Shown here: piece by piece, positions 1 through 5,166 of the stretch | Layout of the letters: every line of letters begins with the position of its first letter | How positions within the stretch are numbered: position 1 is the stretch's first letter | Position numbers and translations under genes: made by a program | Notes under the pieces: generated by a model | Told to the model about the DNA's origin: nothing | What the model saw: the letters and a program-made list of their open reading frames with translations, nothing else | The model's database searches: none | Assembly (NCBI GenBank): GCA_031266095.1 | Contig: JAISBR010000210.1 | Location: 1 to 20,361, forward strand | Length of the DNA: 20,361 nt | From: Treponema sp. | GTDB lineage: Bacteria; Spirochaetota; Spirochaetia; Treponematales; Breznakiellaceae | Reading direction: 5' to 3'

Positions 1-20
1 GGCAACGCTTTTTAAAATTT

Positions 21-31
21 GGTATTAAACC
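21..31. repeat. GGTATTAAACC repeat core (partial copy)
   Basis: The 11-mer GGTATTAAACC occurs here, again at 6316-6326, and as the outer arms of the palindrome at 1083-1130. This copy has no visible partner arm in the window. It is probably a fragment of the same dispersed palindromic repeat family, cut off by the window edge or decayed. Confidence 0.5.
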
Positions 32-73
32 AAAGAACCCGCTCCCGCGGGGGAGGGTATTATAAACTTCCTA

Positions 74-241
74 TCGAACGAGCCTCCGTTCGAACCAGGC
101 GAAGCTAAAGATACTGCGCGGCTTGCCGCGCGGAGGCTCATTAAGGCGTAGCCTTTTTGGGGTTTAATCCCCCTCATACACAAAGATTTCAAGGAGAAAT
201 CTTCGATACCACGGGGCTTGCCCCGCGTGTCAGACCTAAGG
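74..241. repeat. hairpin-dense intergenic segment
   Basis: Seven short inverted repeats follow one another. They are TCGAACG/CGTTCGA (74-80, 87-93); GAGCCTCCG/CGGAGGCTC (80-88, 131-139), which encloses GCGCGGC-TT-GCCGCGC (116-131); AAGGC-GTA-GCCTT (143-155); GGGG/CCCC (159-172); AAGATTTC/GAAATCTT (183-203); CGGGGC-TT-GCCCCG (212-225); and GACC-TAA-GGTC near 232-241. No gene is visible on either strand. Two hairpins share a GGCTTGCC core, which suggests a repeated building block. This could be a structured RNA or stacked palindromic repeats; the sequence alone does not decide. Confidence 0.6.
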
Positions 242-253
242 TCCGCCCACGGG

Positions 254-330
254 TGTCAAGCCACAATAGAAATGTCCCCCATGTTTGTTCGGGCGTCTTG
301 TGAAGCCGGGTAAAAATGACACACTTGACA
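254..330. mobile_element. IS-end-like remnant with TGTCAAG/CTTGACA ends
   Basis: A 77-bp segment starts with TGTCAAG (254-260) and ends with its exact reverse complement CTTGACA (324-330). Inside are two related blocks, GAAATGTC and AAAATGAC, pointing the same way. Multiple short repeats of this kind are typical of insertion-sequence ends such as the IS21 type, but no transposase is present. I infer a solo end or MITE-like leftover. Its right end contains TTGACA, which may serve the next gene as a -35 box. Confidence 0.4.
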
Positions 331-352
331 AAAAATCATGATAATTCATAAT
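325..352 (+). promoter_or_regulatory. Sigma-70-type promoter for the MNT/HEPN pair
   Basis: TTGACA at 325-330 and CATAAT at 347-352 are separated by 16 bases. The -35 is perfect and the -10 differs from consensus at one position. Transcription would begin about 7 bases later, near 359, which is exactly the ATG chosen for the downstream gene. The mRNA may therefore be leaderless, and there is indeed no Shine-Dalgarno sequence before that ATG. Confidence 0.55.
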
Positions 353-358
353 AAAAGT

Positions 359-679
359 ATGGAAATTCTCGCGGGTACGTTAAATAATATAAAGGAATCA
401 ATCCTCAAATTTGTACCGGCGAAATACATTTATCTTTTTGGTTCCTATGCCTACGGTAATCCAACGGAAAAAAGTGATATAGATATTTATGTGGTAACAC
501 CGGATAATATACATAATTTTTCCGAATTATACGCAAAAATCGTTGGGGATTTACGGGGCAAAGAAATATATTTTATTGATTTATTGTTTGGCAGGGAAAG
601 TGTTTTTAATACGAGAAAAGTGAAAAATATATTTGAAAAGACTATTTTACAGAAAGGCAAGATTATTTATGGAAATTGA
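359..679 (+). CDS. MNT-domain nucleotidyltransferase, antitoxin of MNT/HEPN pair
   Basis: A small minimal nucleotidyltransferase of 106 residues. The fold signature is clear: Gly-Ser at residues 28-29 (LFGSYAYG) followed by the metal-binding SDID, Asp40 and Asp42, with a possible third carboxylate at Asp74 (YFIDLLF). In studied MNT/HEPN modules the MNT protein neutralises the HEPN RNase partner, in some systems by adding AMP to it. I chose ATG 359 over ATG 338 because a good promoter (325-352) would overlap a start at 338, and because 359 is directly at the predicted transcription start. The gene is much more AT-rich than the minus-strand genes further right, which fits horizontal acquisition. 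It overlaps the HEPN gene by 11 bases, so the two are translationally linked. Confidence 0.85.
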   Translation: MEILAGTLNNIKESILKFVPAKYIYLFGSYAYGNPTEKSDIDIYVVTPDNIHNFSELYAKIVGDLRGKEIYFIDLLFGRESVFNTRKVKNIFEKTILQKGKIIYGN

Positions 680-1070
680 AGATGTTGCGGAATGGATACA
701 ACTTGCCGATGACGATTTGTATTCCGCTCAAATATTGAATGGAGCGGTTCGTAAAGTTTATGAGATTATATGTTACCATTGTGCTCAAGCAGCAGAAAAA
801 TACTTGAAGGCTTACTTGACCTATCAAGATATAATACCGGAAAAGACGCATAATCTATTATTTTCGAGTAAATTGTGTATGGAAAGGGATAACGAATTTG
901 AGAATATAGCTGCTTTATGTGATTTTCTCAATAGATTTTCCAATGACATCCGTTATCCGCATAAATATGAAGTAAATGATAATGACGCAAATTTTTCTAT
1001 AAATGCTGTTGAAGAAATTAGAAAAATCAACAACCGCGCGGCAGAGCCACTCGGTATGTTGTTCTCATAG
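669..1070 (+). CDS. HEPN-domain protein, toxin of MNT/HEPN pair
   Basis: A 133-residue HEPN protein of the PF05168 kind. It has the family's helical block YHCAQAAEKYLKAYL (residues 36-50), then the KTHNL segment (59-63) and the RYPHKYE region (95-101), where the Arg and His would form the RNase site (Arg95, His98). HEPN toxins of this class cleave RNA and are held in check by the adjacent MNT protein. ATG 669 is chosen over the upstream frame opening at 633 because it begins the conserved helix and overlaps the antitoxin by only 11 bases. The last dozen residues (from about Asn122), including the TAG stop, lie in a GC-rich palindromic repeat, so the original C-terminus has been replaced. Whether this affects activity is unknown. 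Confidence 0.85.
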   Translation: MEIEDVAEWIQLADDDLYSAQILNGAVRKVYEIICYHCAQAAEKYLKAYLTYQDIIPEKTHNLLFSSKLCMERDNEFENIAALCDFLNRFSNDIRYPHKYEVNDNDANFSINAVEEIRKINNRAAEPLGMLFS

Positions 1071-1130
1071 GGTATTGGTCTCGGGTTTAATACCTTTATG
1101 ACCGCGGCAGAGCCGCGGGGTATTAAACCC
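1034..1130. repeat. Dispersed palindromic repeat, fullest copy
   Basis: The core palindrome is 1083-1130. Its 12-bp outer arms GGGTTTAATACC (1083-1094) and GGTATTAAACCC (1119-1130) are exact reverse complements and enclose a second hairpin CCGCGGC-AGA-GCCGCGG (1102-1118). To its left, GCGGCAGAGCC recurs at about 1039-1049. The stretch 1053-1107 aligns with 19512-19567, including the shared GTTCTC and GGTATTGG blocks. The element is GC-rich in an AT-rich surrounding and overlaps the end of the HEPN gene. Confidence 0.75.
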
Positions 1131-1320
1131 TCGCCACGAATAAAGCCAATTATTGATTTAAGAAATAAGATCAATTTGGGTTGCCCATAACCGGCTGAAA
1201 TGTCAAGCGTTTTGATTGGATAATATGTGCAAAAAAATGGCATCCGCCGGGGGACGGCGAAACGCCGGCGGTTGTCAAAGGTACGCCTTTGCTCCATGGT
1301 CAGGGCAAAGGCGGTTGATT
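1131..1320. other. Intergenic region with two hairpins
   Basis: No gene is visible on either strand. It contains CCGCCGG/CCGGCGG arms (about 1244-1272) and CAAAGG-TACG-CCTTTG (about 1276-1291). The second lies downstream of the minus-strand gene that ends at 1321 and could help end its transcript, but no clear T-run follows. Confidence 0.4.
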
Positions 1321-1764
1321 TTATCGTTCCTTCCTTAAACGGCCTTCACCGGTAAGATGCCATGATTCATTATTCGCCCCATCTTTGTAATTATTGACAT
1401 GACGAAGCCATATGACATCCAATGTTCTATTATTAATGAAGGACAAGCTGTATATTTGTGTTTCAGACCAGACACCACCTTTATTTACCCAAGCATATAC
1501 AAAGTTATTCCGGTCCCAAATAAAAAAATCGTCATCAGGGATAACTGCGTTCCATGTTCCATCATCATTTTTAAAATATTGGACAACGGTATTACCGCTA
1601 ATATCAAGTCTAATGTCCATCGTATAACCATCGTCATCATGGATAACAGACCCCACCCAAATACCATTAAATTCACCACGGACTGCGCTGTCTCCAAAAG
1701 AAGCAACAGGCGAAAATACAACCGATAAAATAAAAACAAAACGTATGAATTTTTTATATGCCAT
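1321..1764 (-). CDS. Small exported protein of unknown function
   Basis: A 147-residue protein with a classical signal peptide: Lys-rich start (MAYKKFIRF), hydrophobic core to about residue 18, and likely cleavage near SFG-DSA (residues 22-26). The mature part is rich in aromatic and acidic residues with repeated Trp/Tyr/Asn patterns (FNGIWVGS, YFKNDDGTW, NNRTLDVIW), reminiscent of small beta-barrel lipocalin-like extracytoplasmic domains. That comparison is only an impression and no family is claimed. The start at 1764 is fixed by AAAGGAG six bases upstream. The frame stays open to 1899, but that extension runs through a hairpin and has no ribosome binding site. It lies downstream of two lipoprotein genes on the same strand. 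Confidence 0.75.
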   Translation of the reverse strand: MAYKKFIRFVFILSVVFSPVASFGDSAVRGEFNGIWVGSVIHDDDGYTMDIRLDISGNTVVQYFKNDDGTWNAVIPDDDFFIWDRNNFVYAWVNKGGVWSETQIYSLSFINNRTLDVIWLRHVNNYKDGANNESWHLTGEGRLRKER

Positions 1765-1786
1765 TTCTTTCTCCTTTGTTCGGGAA

Positions 1787-1821
1787 AATTTTGTTGCGGG
1801 TTTAAAACCTGCAACAAAATT
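1787..1821. terminator. 17-bp inverted repeat, likely bidirectional terminator
   Basis: The arms 1787-1803 and 1805-1821 pair over 17 positions with one mismatch (AATTTTGTTGC.GGTTT against its complement). The flanks are A/T-rich, giving a T-run after the stem on both strands. It lies between the lipoprotein gene ending at 1871 and the start of the next minus-strand gene at 1764. It could end the lipoprotein transcript or attenuate read-through. Confidence 0.5.
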
Positions 1822-1870
1822 AATACTATCAATCCCTGCGCCGCCAGGGACGGTGGCACAAACCGTTTTT

Positions 1871-2626
1871 TTACAACCTTTCAGAAGCGACCCCAACAAC
1901 TTGTGCCGTTTGGGTATTCAAAGCCCGTAGCCTTAGCCGGCGAAGATTACCTTCTCCATCAACTCTGCCGGTTATAACCATATTTGCTCCAATAAATTGT
2001 CCAATCGAAACGGCGGTAGTATCATCAACCTCCCCGCTCATTTGGAAATTTTGTTCCCGTCGAATTCTGTCCAACTCAGATCTATCGGTTATAATATAAC
2101 CGGCATTAACCCATATAAATTCAAGTTCACCGGCTATATATTCCGTGGTACTTCTATCCTGGGCGGTTATATAAACGATAGCGATCCTTGATCTTAAAGG
2201 AACATTTTTTAATGTTTGTTCGGCAGCCCTTGCCAATGCCCCTTCTACGCCCGTGCCTGCCCTTGCGGAAGAACCCCCATCTCCAATTAACACAACTTGT
2301 CCATCCGCCGAGTAATCCGCTCCAGCCGTAATAAAAGTACCACGCCATTTTATCAAGGAAACAGTTATATTTACAACATCAATATTTCCCTGATATTTCT
2401 CAGAAGCAACTTCCTTTAATTTTATATAGGCCTGCTGCTTTATAGATTCAGTCACCGGAACATACCCATTCCCACCCGTTGCAAAAAATGTGGCCTGTAC
2501 TGAACCGATTACTTCAGTATTTGGCACATTTGATAATGGCCGATAACTTGAAGTTGAGGCACAAGAAGCCACCAAGACAACCAATATGAGAACAATAAAT
2601 TTTCCAAATCGTTTCAAATTTTCCAT
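1871..2626 (-). CDS. CsgG/LpoB-like lipoprotein (copy 1)
   Basis: A 251-residue predicted outer-membrane or periplasmic lipoprotein. The N-terminus has a hydrophobic segment (about 11-20) and a lipobox LVASC with Cys22. The C-terminal half reads as the CsgG/LpoB (penicillin-binding-protein activator) fold: IAIVYITAQDRSTTEYIAGE, then YIITDRSELDRIRREQ and IGQFIGANMVITGRVDGEG. Family members act in envelope assembly or activate peptidoglycan synthases; the role here is not known. ATG 2626 is chosen because GGAGG lies five bases upstream; a TTG at 2638 lies on that site. Its C-terminal block is almost identical to the neighbouring copy, whereas the N-terminal 100 residues differ. Confidence 0.8.
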   Translation of the reverse strand: MENLKRFGKFIVLILVVLVASCASTSSYRPLSNVPNTEVIGSVQATFFATGGNGYVPVTESIKQQAYIKLKEVASEKYQGNIDVVNITVSLIKWRGTFITAGADYSADGQVVLIGDGGSSARAGTGVEGALARAAEQTLKNVPLRSRIAIVYITAQDRSTTEYIAGELEFIWVNAGYIITDRSELDRIRREQNFQMSGEVDDTTAVSIGQFIGANMVITGRVDGEGNLRRLRLRALNTQTAQVVGVASERL

Positions 2627-2650
2627 AAAAACCTCCAATTCATGTTAAAT

Positions 2651-2712
2651 AACGCCTTTTGATTATCCCCGCGCCCGACGGGTGCGATCTTTTATCGCAG
2701 CCAAGGGCGGCG
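2651..2712. repeat. 62-bp intergenic repeat, copy A
   Basis: This 62-bp block upstream of lipoprotein copy 1 is repeated at 3522-3583 with only a few transitions. Both contain TTTTGATTATCCCC, a TGCGAT/ATCGCA-type hairpin around TCTTTTATCGCAG, and end in AAGGGCGGCG. It was either duplicated with the lipoprotein genes or is a separate repeat family. Confidence 0.75.
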
Positions 2713-2752
2713 GAGCATATACAGACCTGTTCTGTGCCGTACCTCCGTGTTT

Positions 2753-3457
2753 TTATAATCGCTCCGATGCAACACCAACAACTTGTGCCGTTTGTGTATT
2801 TAATGCACGCAACCTTAATCTTCTAAGATTACCTTCTCCATCAACTCTGCCGGTTATAACCATATTTGCTCCAATAAATTGTCCAATCGAAACGGCGGTA
2901 TCATCATCAACCTCCCCGCTCATTTGAAAATTTTGTTCCCGTCGAATTCTGTCCAACTCAGATCTATCGGCTATAATATAACCGGCATTAACCCATATAA
3001 ATTCAAGTTCACCGGCTATATATTCCGTAGTGCTTCTATCCTGGGCGGTTATATAAACGATAGCGATCCTTGATCTTAAAGGAACATTTTTTAATGTTTG
3101 TTCGGCAGCCCTTGCCAATGCCCCTTCTACGCCTCCTCCTTTATTGCCACCAATTAGAATAACCGTCCCACTCGCAGAAAAAACTCCATATCCTTCTTTA
3201 TAATTTGTTACTCTAATAGCGATATCTATTACATCTACATTTCCAGAGTAATTTTTCCTTGCTTCCGTTAACAACAAAGGATATGCTGTATTTTTCATTC
3301 CTTCAGGAAGATTATTCCAACCTGCAGAAATATTATGAAGCTCTACAGTACCAATAATACTGTCTTCTGGTTTCATAACTTGGCGCGAAGATGTTGCACA
3401 AGAAAAAAATATAACAACAAGTAAACCTAAAACTATTCTTAAAACAAATCTTTCCAT
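2753..3457 (-). CDS. CsgG/LpoB-like lipoprotein (copy 2)
   Basis: A 234-residue paralogue of the gene at 1871-2626. The N-terminal hydrophobic segment ends in FFSC (Cys20), a relaxed lipobox acceptable in spirochaetes. The variable N-terminal part (about 20-100) shares only the IG.V and YxGNVDVI patterns with copy 1. From GVEGALARAAEQ onward the proteins are almost identical (GYIIADRSELDR here, GYIITDRSELDR in copy 1; VDDDTAV against VDDTTAV). The start at 3457 is set by GGAGG just upstream. The CsgG/LpoB assignment rests on the same C-terminal motifs. The pair probably arose by tandem duplication and is kept similar by gene conversion. Confidence 0.8.
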   Translation of the reverse strand: MERFVLRIVLGLLVVIFFSCATSSRQVMKPEDSIIGTVELHNISAGWNNLPEGMKNTAYPLLLTEARKNYSGNVDVIDIAIRVTNYKEGYGVFSASGTVILIGGNKGGGVEGALARAAEQTLKNVPLRSRIAIVYITAQDRSTTEYIAGELEFIWVNAGYIIADRSELDRIRREQNFQMSGEVDDDTAVSIGQFIGANMVITGRVDGEGNLRRLRLRALNTQTAQVVGVASERL

Positions 3458-3475
3458 AAAATCCTCCAATGTGAG

Positions 3476-3506
3476 GCTGTTCCAAAACTTCAGTCTTTGG
3501 AACAGC
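3476..3506. repeat. GCTGTTCCAAA inverted repeat
   Basis: GCTGTTCCAAA (3476-3486) and TTTGGAACAGC (3496-3506) form a perfect 11-bp stem with a 9-nt loop just upstream of the lipoprotein start. A related element with the same arms is at 4937-4994, so this is a repeat and not a one-off regulatory hairpin. Confidence 0.6.
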
Positions 3507-3521
3507 TATCTTGATTTTGGA

Positions 3522-3583
3522 AACGCCTTTTGATTATCCCCACGCCCAACGGACGTGATCTTTTATCGCAGCCAAGGGCGGCG
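3522..3583. repeat. 62-bp intergenic repeat, copy B
   Basis: Second copy of the 62-bp block at 2651-2712, of the same length and differing at a few positions (for example CCCCAC for CCCCGC). It begins about 65 bp upstream of lipoprotein copy 2 and ends 7 bp short of the stop codon of the gene at 3591-4256. Confidence 0.75.
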
Positions 3584-3590
3584 AAAAATA

Positions 3591-4256
3591 CTACGGTATC
3601 AACGCCGAAACCATCGGTCCCCAGGGCCCTTTCTTCCCGTCGTTTTCAACCTGTACCGCGAAATACACGGTCTTCCCGCTGTCCCCAAAGTCGAACTCGA
3701 TCAGGTCTTTTTTCCGCTGGGTGTAGAAGGATTTGTGCAGTTCCTCCGGGTTCGCGGGGGGCGTTTCGCCGGGCGCAACCACGCTGTACCAGATGCGGTA
3801 GCCTTTGTTTTCGGGGTCGTCGGGGCTGCCCGTCACGTACACGATCCGTACCCCCAGTTCATGCCGGCCCACCAGGAAGGCCTCGATGGTTACCTGCGCG
3901 GTCGGCGCGGGTGAAGGGGTGGGGTGCGTGTCGTGAGGCTTGAGGCCCAGGCTGACAAAGTCGGACTCGAGCAGGGGCGGCGATAAAAAATACCGCCGCA
4001 TGAAGTCCCGCATATTATCGGACAGGGTGGCAAAGGCTTCTTTACACTGGGCCGTAGCTACCGGGGTACGGGTGGTCTCGTTTTTGGCGGTTGCGAGGGC
4101 GCCCGCGGCGGTTCCCCTGAAGGTGGTCAGGCCCGCGACGGCCGGATCGGGGATGCCCCAGATCGTCTTTTTAAGACCGCATACCTCAATCCAGTCATCG
4201 ACTTTTGCCAGTATGGCTTCCCTGCTTTTGGGAAGCCAATCCGTTGATTTAGACAT
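3591..4256 (-). CDS. Hypothetical protein with Fn3-like C-terminal domain
   Basis: A 221-residue protein with no signal peptide or membrane segment. Residues 1-105 are helical and include a WLPKSREAILAKVDDW start. A Pro/Thr-rich linker follows (about 107-119, HDTHPTPSPAPTA). Then comes an all-beta segment (about 120-221) ending YFAVQVENDGKKGPWGPMVS, which resembles the last strands of a fibronectin type III domain. The start is certain: AAAGGAGG precedes ATG 4256. I cannot assign a function; architecture of this kind suggests a structural or binding role. It sits beside a minisatellite and a G20 tract, so its expression could vary. Confidence 0.75.
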   Translation of the reverse strand: MSKSTDWLPKSREAILAKVDDWIEVCGLKKTIWGIPDPAVAGLTTFRGTAAGALATAKNETTRTPVATAQCKEAFATLSDNMRDFMRRYFLSPPLLESDFVSLGLKPHDTHPTPSPAPTAQVTIEAFLVGRHELGVRIVYVTGSPDDPENKGYRIWYSVVAPGETPPANPEELHKSFYTQRKKDLIEFDFGDSGKTVYFAVQVENDGKKGPWGPMVSALIP

Positions 4257-4351
4257 ATTCCCTCCTTTGTTTGGTTATGGGACTATAACATCCGGGTTTA
4301 CTCCTTCCTCCCGGTGTTCCTTTATGCTGTTTCTTTTGAGGCGTATTATCG

Positions 4352-4582
4352 GTGAATCCGCCACCCGCGGACATGGATCCGCCACCTGCGGCCCCGGATT
4401 TGCCACCCGCGGAGTTGGATCTGCCACCTGCAGCCTTAGATCTGCCAACCGCGAACTTGGATCTGCCAACTGCGGACATGGATCTGCCAACCGTGGACCC
4501 GGATCTGCCGACCACGGACTTGAATCTGCCAACCGTGGACTTGAATCTGCCGGCCGTGAACATGAATCCGCCCACCGGCGGA
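4352..4582. repeat. 21-bp minisatellite, 11 units
   Basis: Eleven imperfect 21-bp units, each with a GATCTGCCAACCG-like core followed by a variable GGAC-type tail. Because 21 is a multiple of three, several frames stay open. The plus frame gives a seven-residue DLPTADL-type repeat, one minus frame a basic VGRSKSA-type repeat, and another an ADP/AD-P-rich repeat. None has a convincing ribosome binding site. The minus-strand basic frame runs on to 4249 and overlaps the start of the Fn3-like gene by 8 bases, so it could be a translated leader of that gene, but this is unproven. The repeat number is likely to vary between strains. Confidence 0.85.
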
Positions 4583-4705
4583 GTGGGCGCGGCTGCCCTG
4601 GGGAGCTCCCGCCCGACCGCGGGGAAAATTCTCCCGGTTATGGAAAGGATACTTCCTGTCGTGTGAGGATTTCTGTTTTTGGGAAAATCTACACTATATA
4701 TAGCA

Positions 4706-4725
4706 GGGGGGGGGGGGGGGGGGGG
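4706..4725. repeat. G20 homopolymer tract
   Basis: Twenty consecutive G on the plus strand (C on the minus strand), next to a TATATATA box at about 4695-4702. Tracts of this kind change length by slipped-strand mispairing. Poly-G tracts next to promoters of tpr genes in Treponema pallidum modulate transcription. Here the tract lies about 450 bp upstream of the Fn3-like gene on the minus strand, and any regulatory link is inference. Confidence 0.9.
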
Positions 4726-5018
4726 CGACGAAAAGCCTGAACCGCGGCGCGGACACTGCTGTGTCCGGCGTTGTCGTTTGCGGGGAGGCTGACTGTACGC
4801 ACGCTTTGGTCAAAAGCATGGAAATAGTGTAGTTATTTACGGTGTTTTGTACAAGTATCTTGTCAAGGATCTTATTGCAAGCCGCATCGTTTTGCAATTC
4901 ACTAAAGCAAAGTCCCTCGTTTGACCTCTATAAGAGGAGCTTGTTCCAAAACTAATTGACTATGCGCTAAAGCGCATGGTTTTGGAACAGCCTCAATTAT
5001 TATTTGTTATGTACTTTT
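4726..5018. other. Intergenic region, no clear gene
   Basis: Holds a 7-bp hairpin CGGACAC-TGCT-GTGTCCG (4750-4767), a small CCTC/GAGG hairpin (about 4925-4937) and the nested inverted repeat at 4937-4994. A plus-strand frame of about 30 codons ending near 4923 (YGVLYKYLVKDLIASR) reads protein-like but has no start or recognisable family. It may be a remnant. Confidence 0.4.
4937..4994. repeat. Nested inverted repeat with GTTCCAAAAC arms
   Basis: Outer arms TTGTTCCAAAAC (4941-4952) and GTTTTGGAACAG (4979-4990) enclose an inner perfect hairpin ATGCGCT-AA-AGCGCAT (4962-4977). The right arm read on the minus strand gives GAGGCTGTTCCAAAAC, the same string that opens the hairpin at 3474-3506. These are two members of one small repeat family. 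Confidence 0.65.
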
Positions 5019-5090
5019 TCATTGAGCAGGAATATCTAAAGTAATGCCGGAGTTGGAAAGTAAATTACGGATTTTGCCGAGAAGAACTTT
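5019..5090 (-). pseudogene. Orphan 3' coding fragment, unknown
   Basis: After an in-frame TAA there are 23 codons that read protein-like (KVLLGKIRNLLSNSGITL..) to a TGA at 5019. There is no start codon or ribosome binding site. It directly follows the dehydrogenase start fragment and may be the tail of whatever gene was fused to it by deletion. I cannot name the family. Confidence 0.3.
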
Positions 5091-5109
5091 TTACCGTAAA
5101 ATTCGCAGT

Positions 5110-5154
5110 TCAAAAAAATTCCGCGCCATATAGACGAACCGCTTTAACTTTCAT
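5110..5154 (-). pseudogene. 5' fragment of zinc-dependent sugar-alcohol dehydrogenase
   Basis: Twelve bases after the glycyl-radical-enzyme stop, an ATG with an adjacent AAGG opens MKVKAVRLYGAEFF and then stops. The first dozen residues match the typical beginning of medium-chain zinc dehydrogenases of the L-sorbose-1-phosphate reductase/sorbitol type (MKxKAVRLYG.xDLRLE). The rest of the roughly 340-residue protein is missing, so this is the scar of a deletion. Assignment from 11 residues is tentative. It fits the PTS/kinase context upstream. Confidence 0.45.
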
Positions 5155-5166
5155 CCTTGATATTTT

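Noticed and set aside
338..358. Earlier ATG start for the MNT gene
   Set aside because: It would lie between the -35 and -10 boxes of a good promoter, has no ribosome site, and adds seven residues without family support.
1745..1930. Plus-strand frame over the 17-bp inverted repeat
   Set aside because: It is the antisense of two supported genes and the hairpin.
4352..4582. CRISPR array
   Set aside because: The 21-bp units are contiguous and imperfect with no spacers, and no cas genes are present, so it is a minisatellite.
3940..4740. Long plus-strand frame of 266 codons across the Fn3-like gene and minisatellite
   Set aside because: Overlaps a well-supported minus-strand gene, is Arg/Ser/Gly low-complexity, ends in poly-Gly from the G tract and has no ribosome site.
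4694..4897. 67-codon minus-strand frame containing poly-Pro
   Set aside because: The poly-Pro comes only from the G20 tract, and there is no ribosome site or family match.
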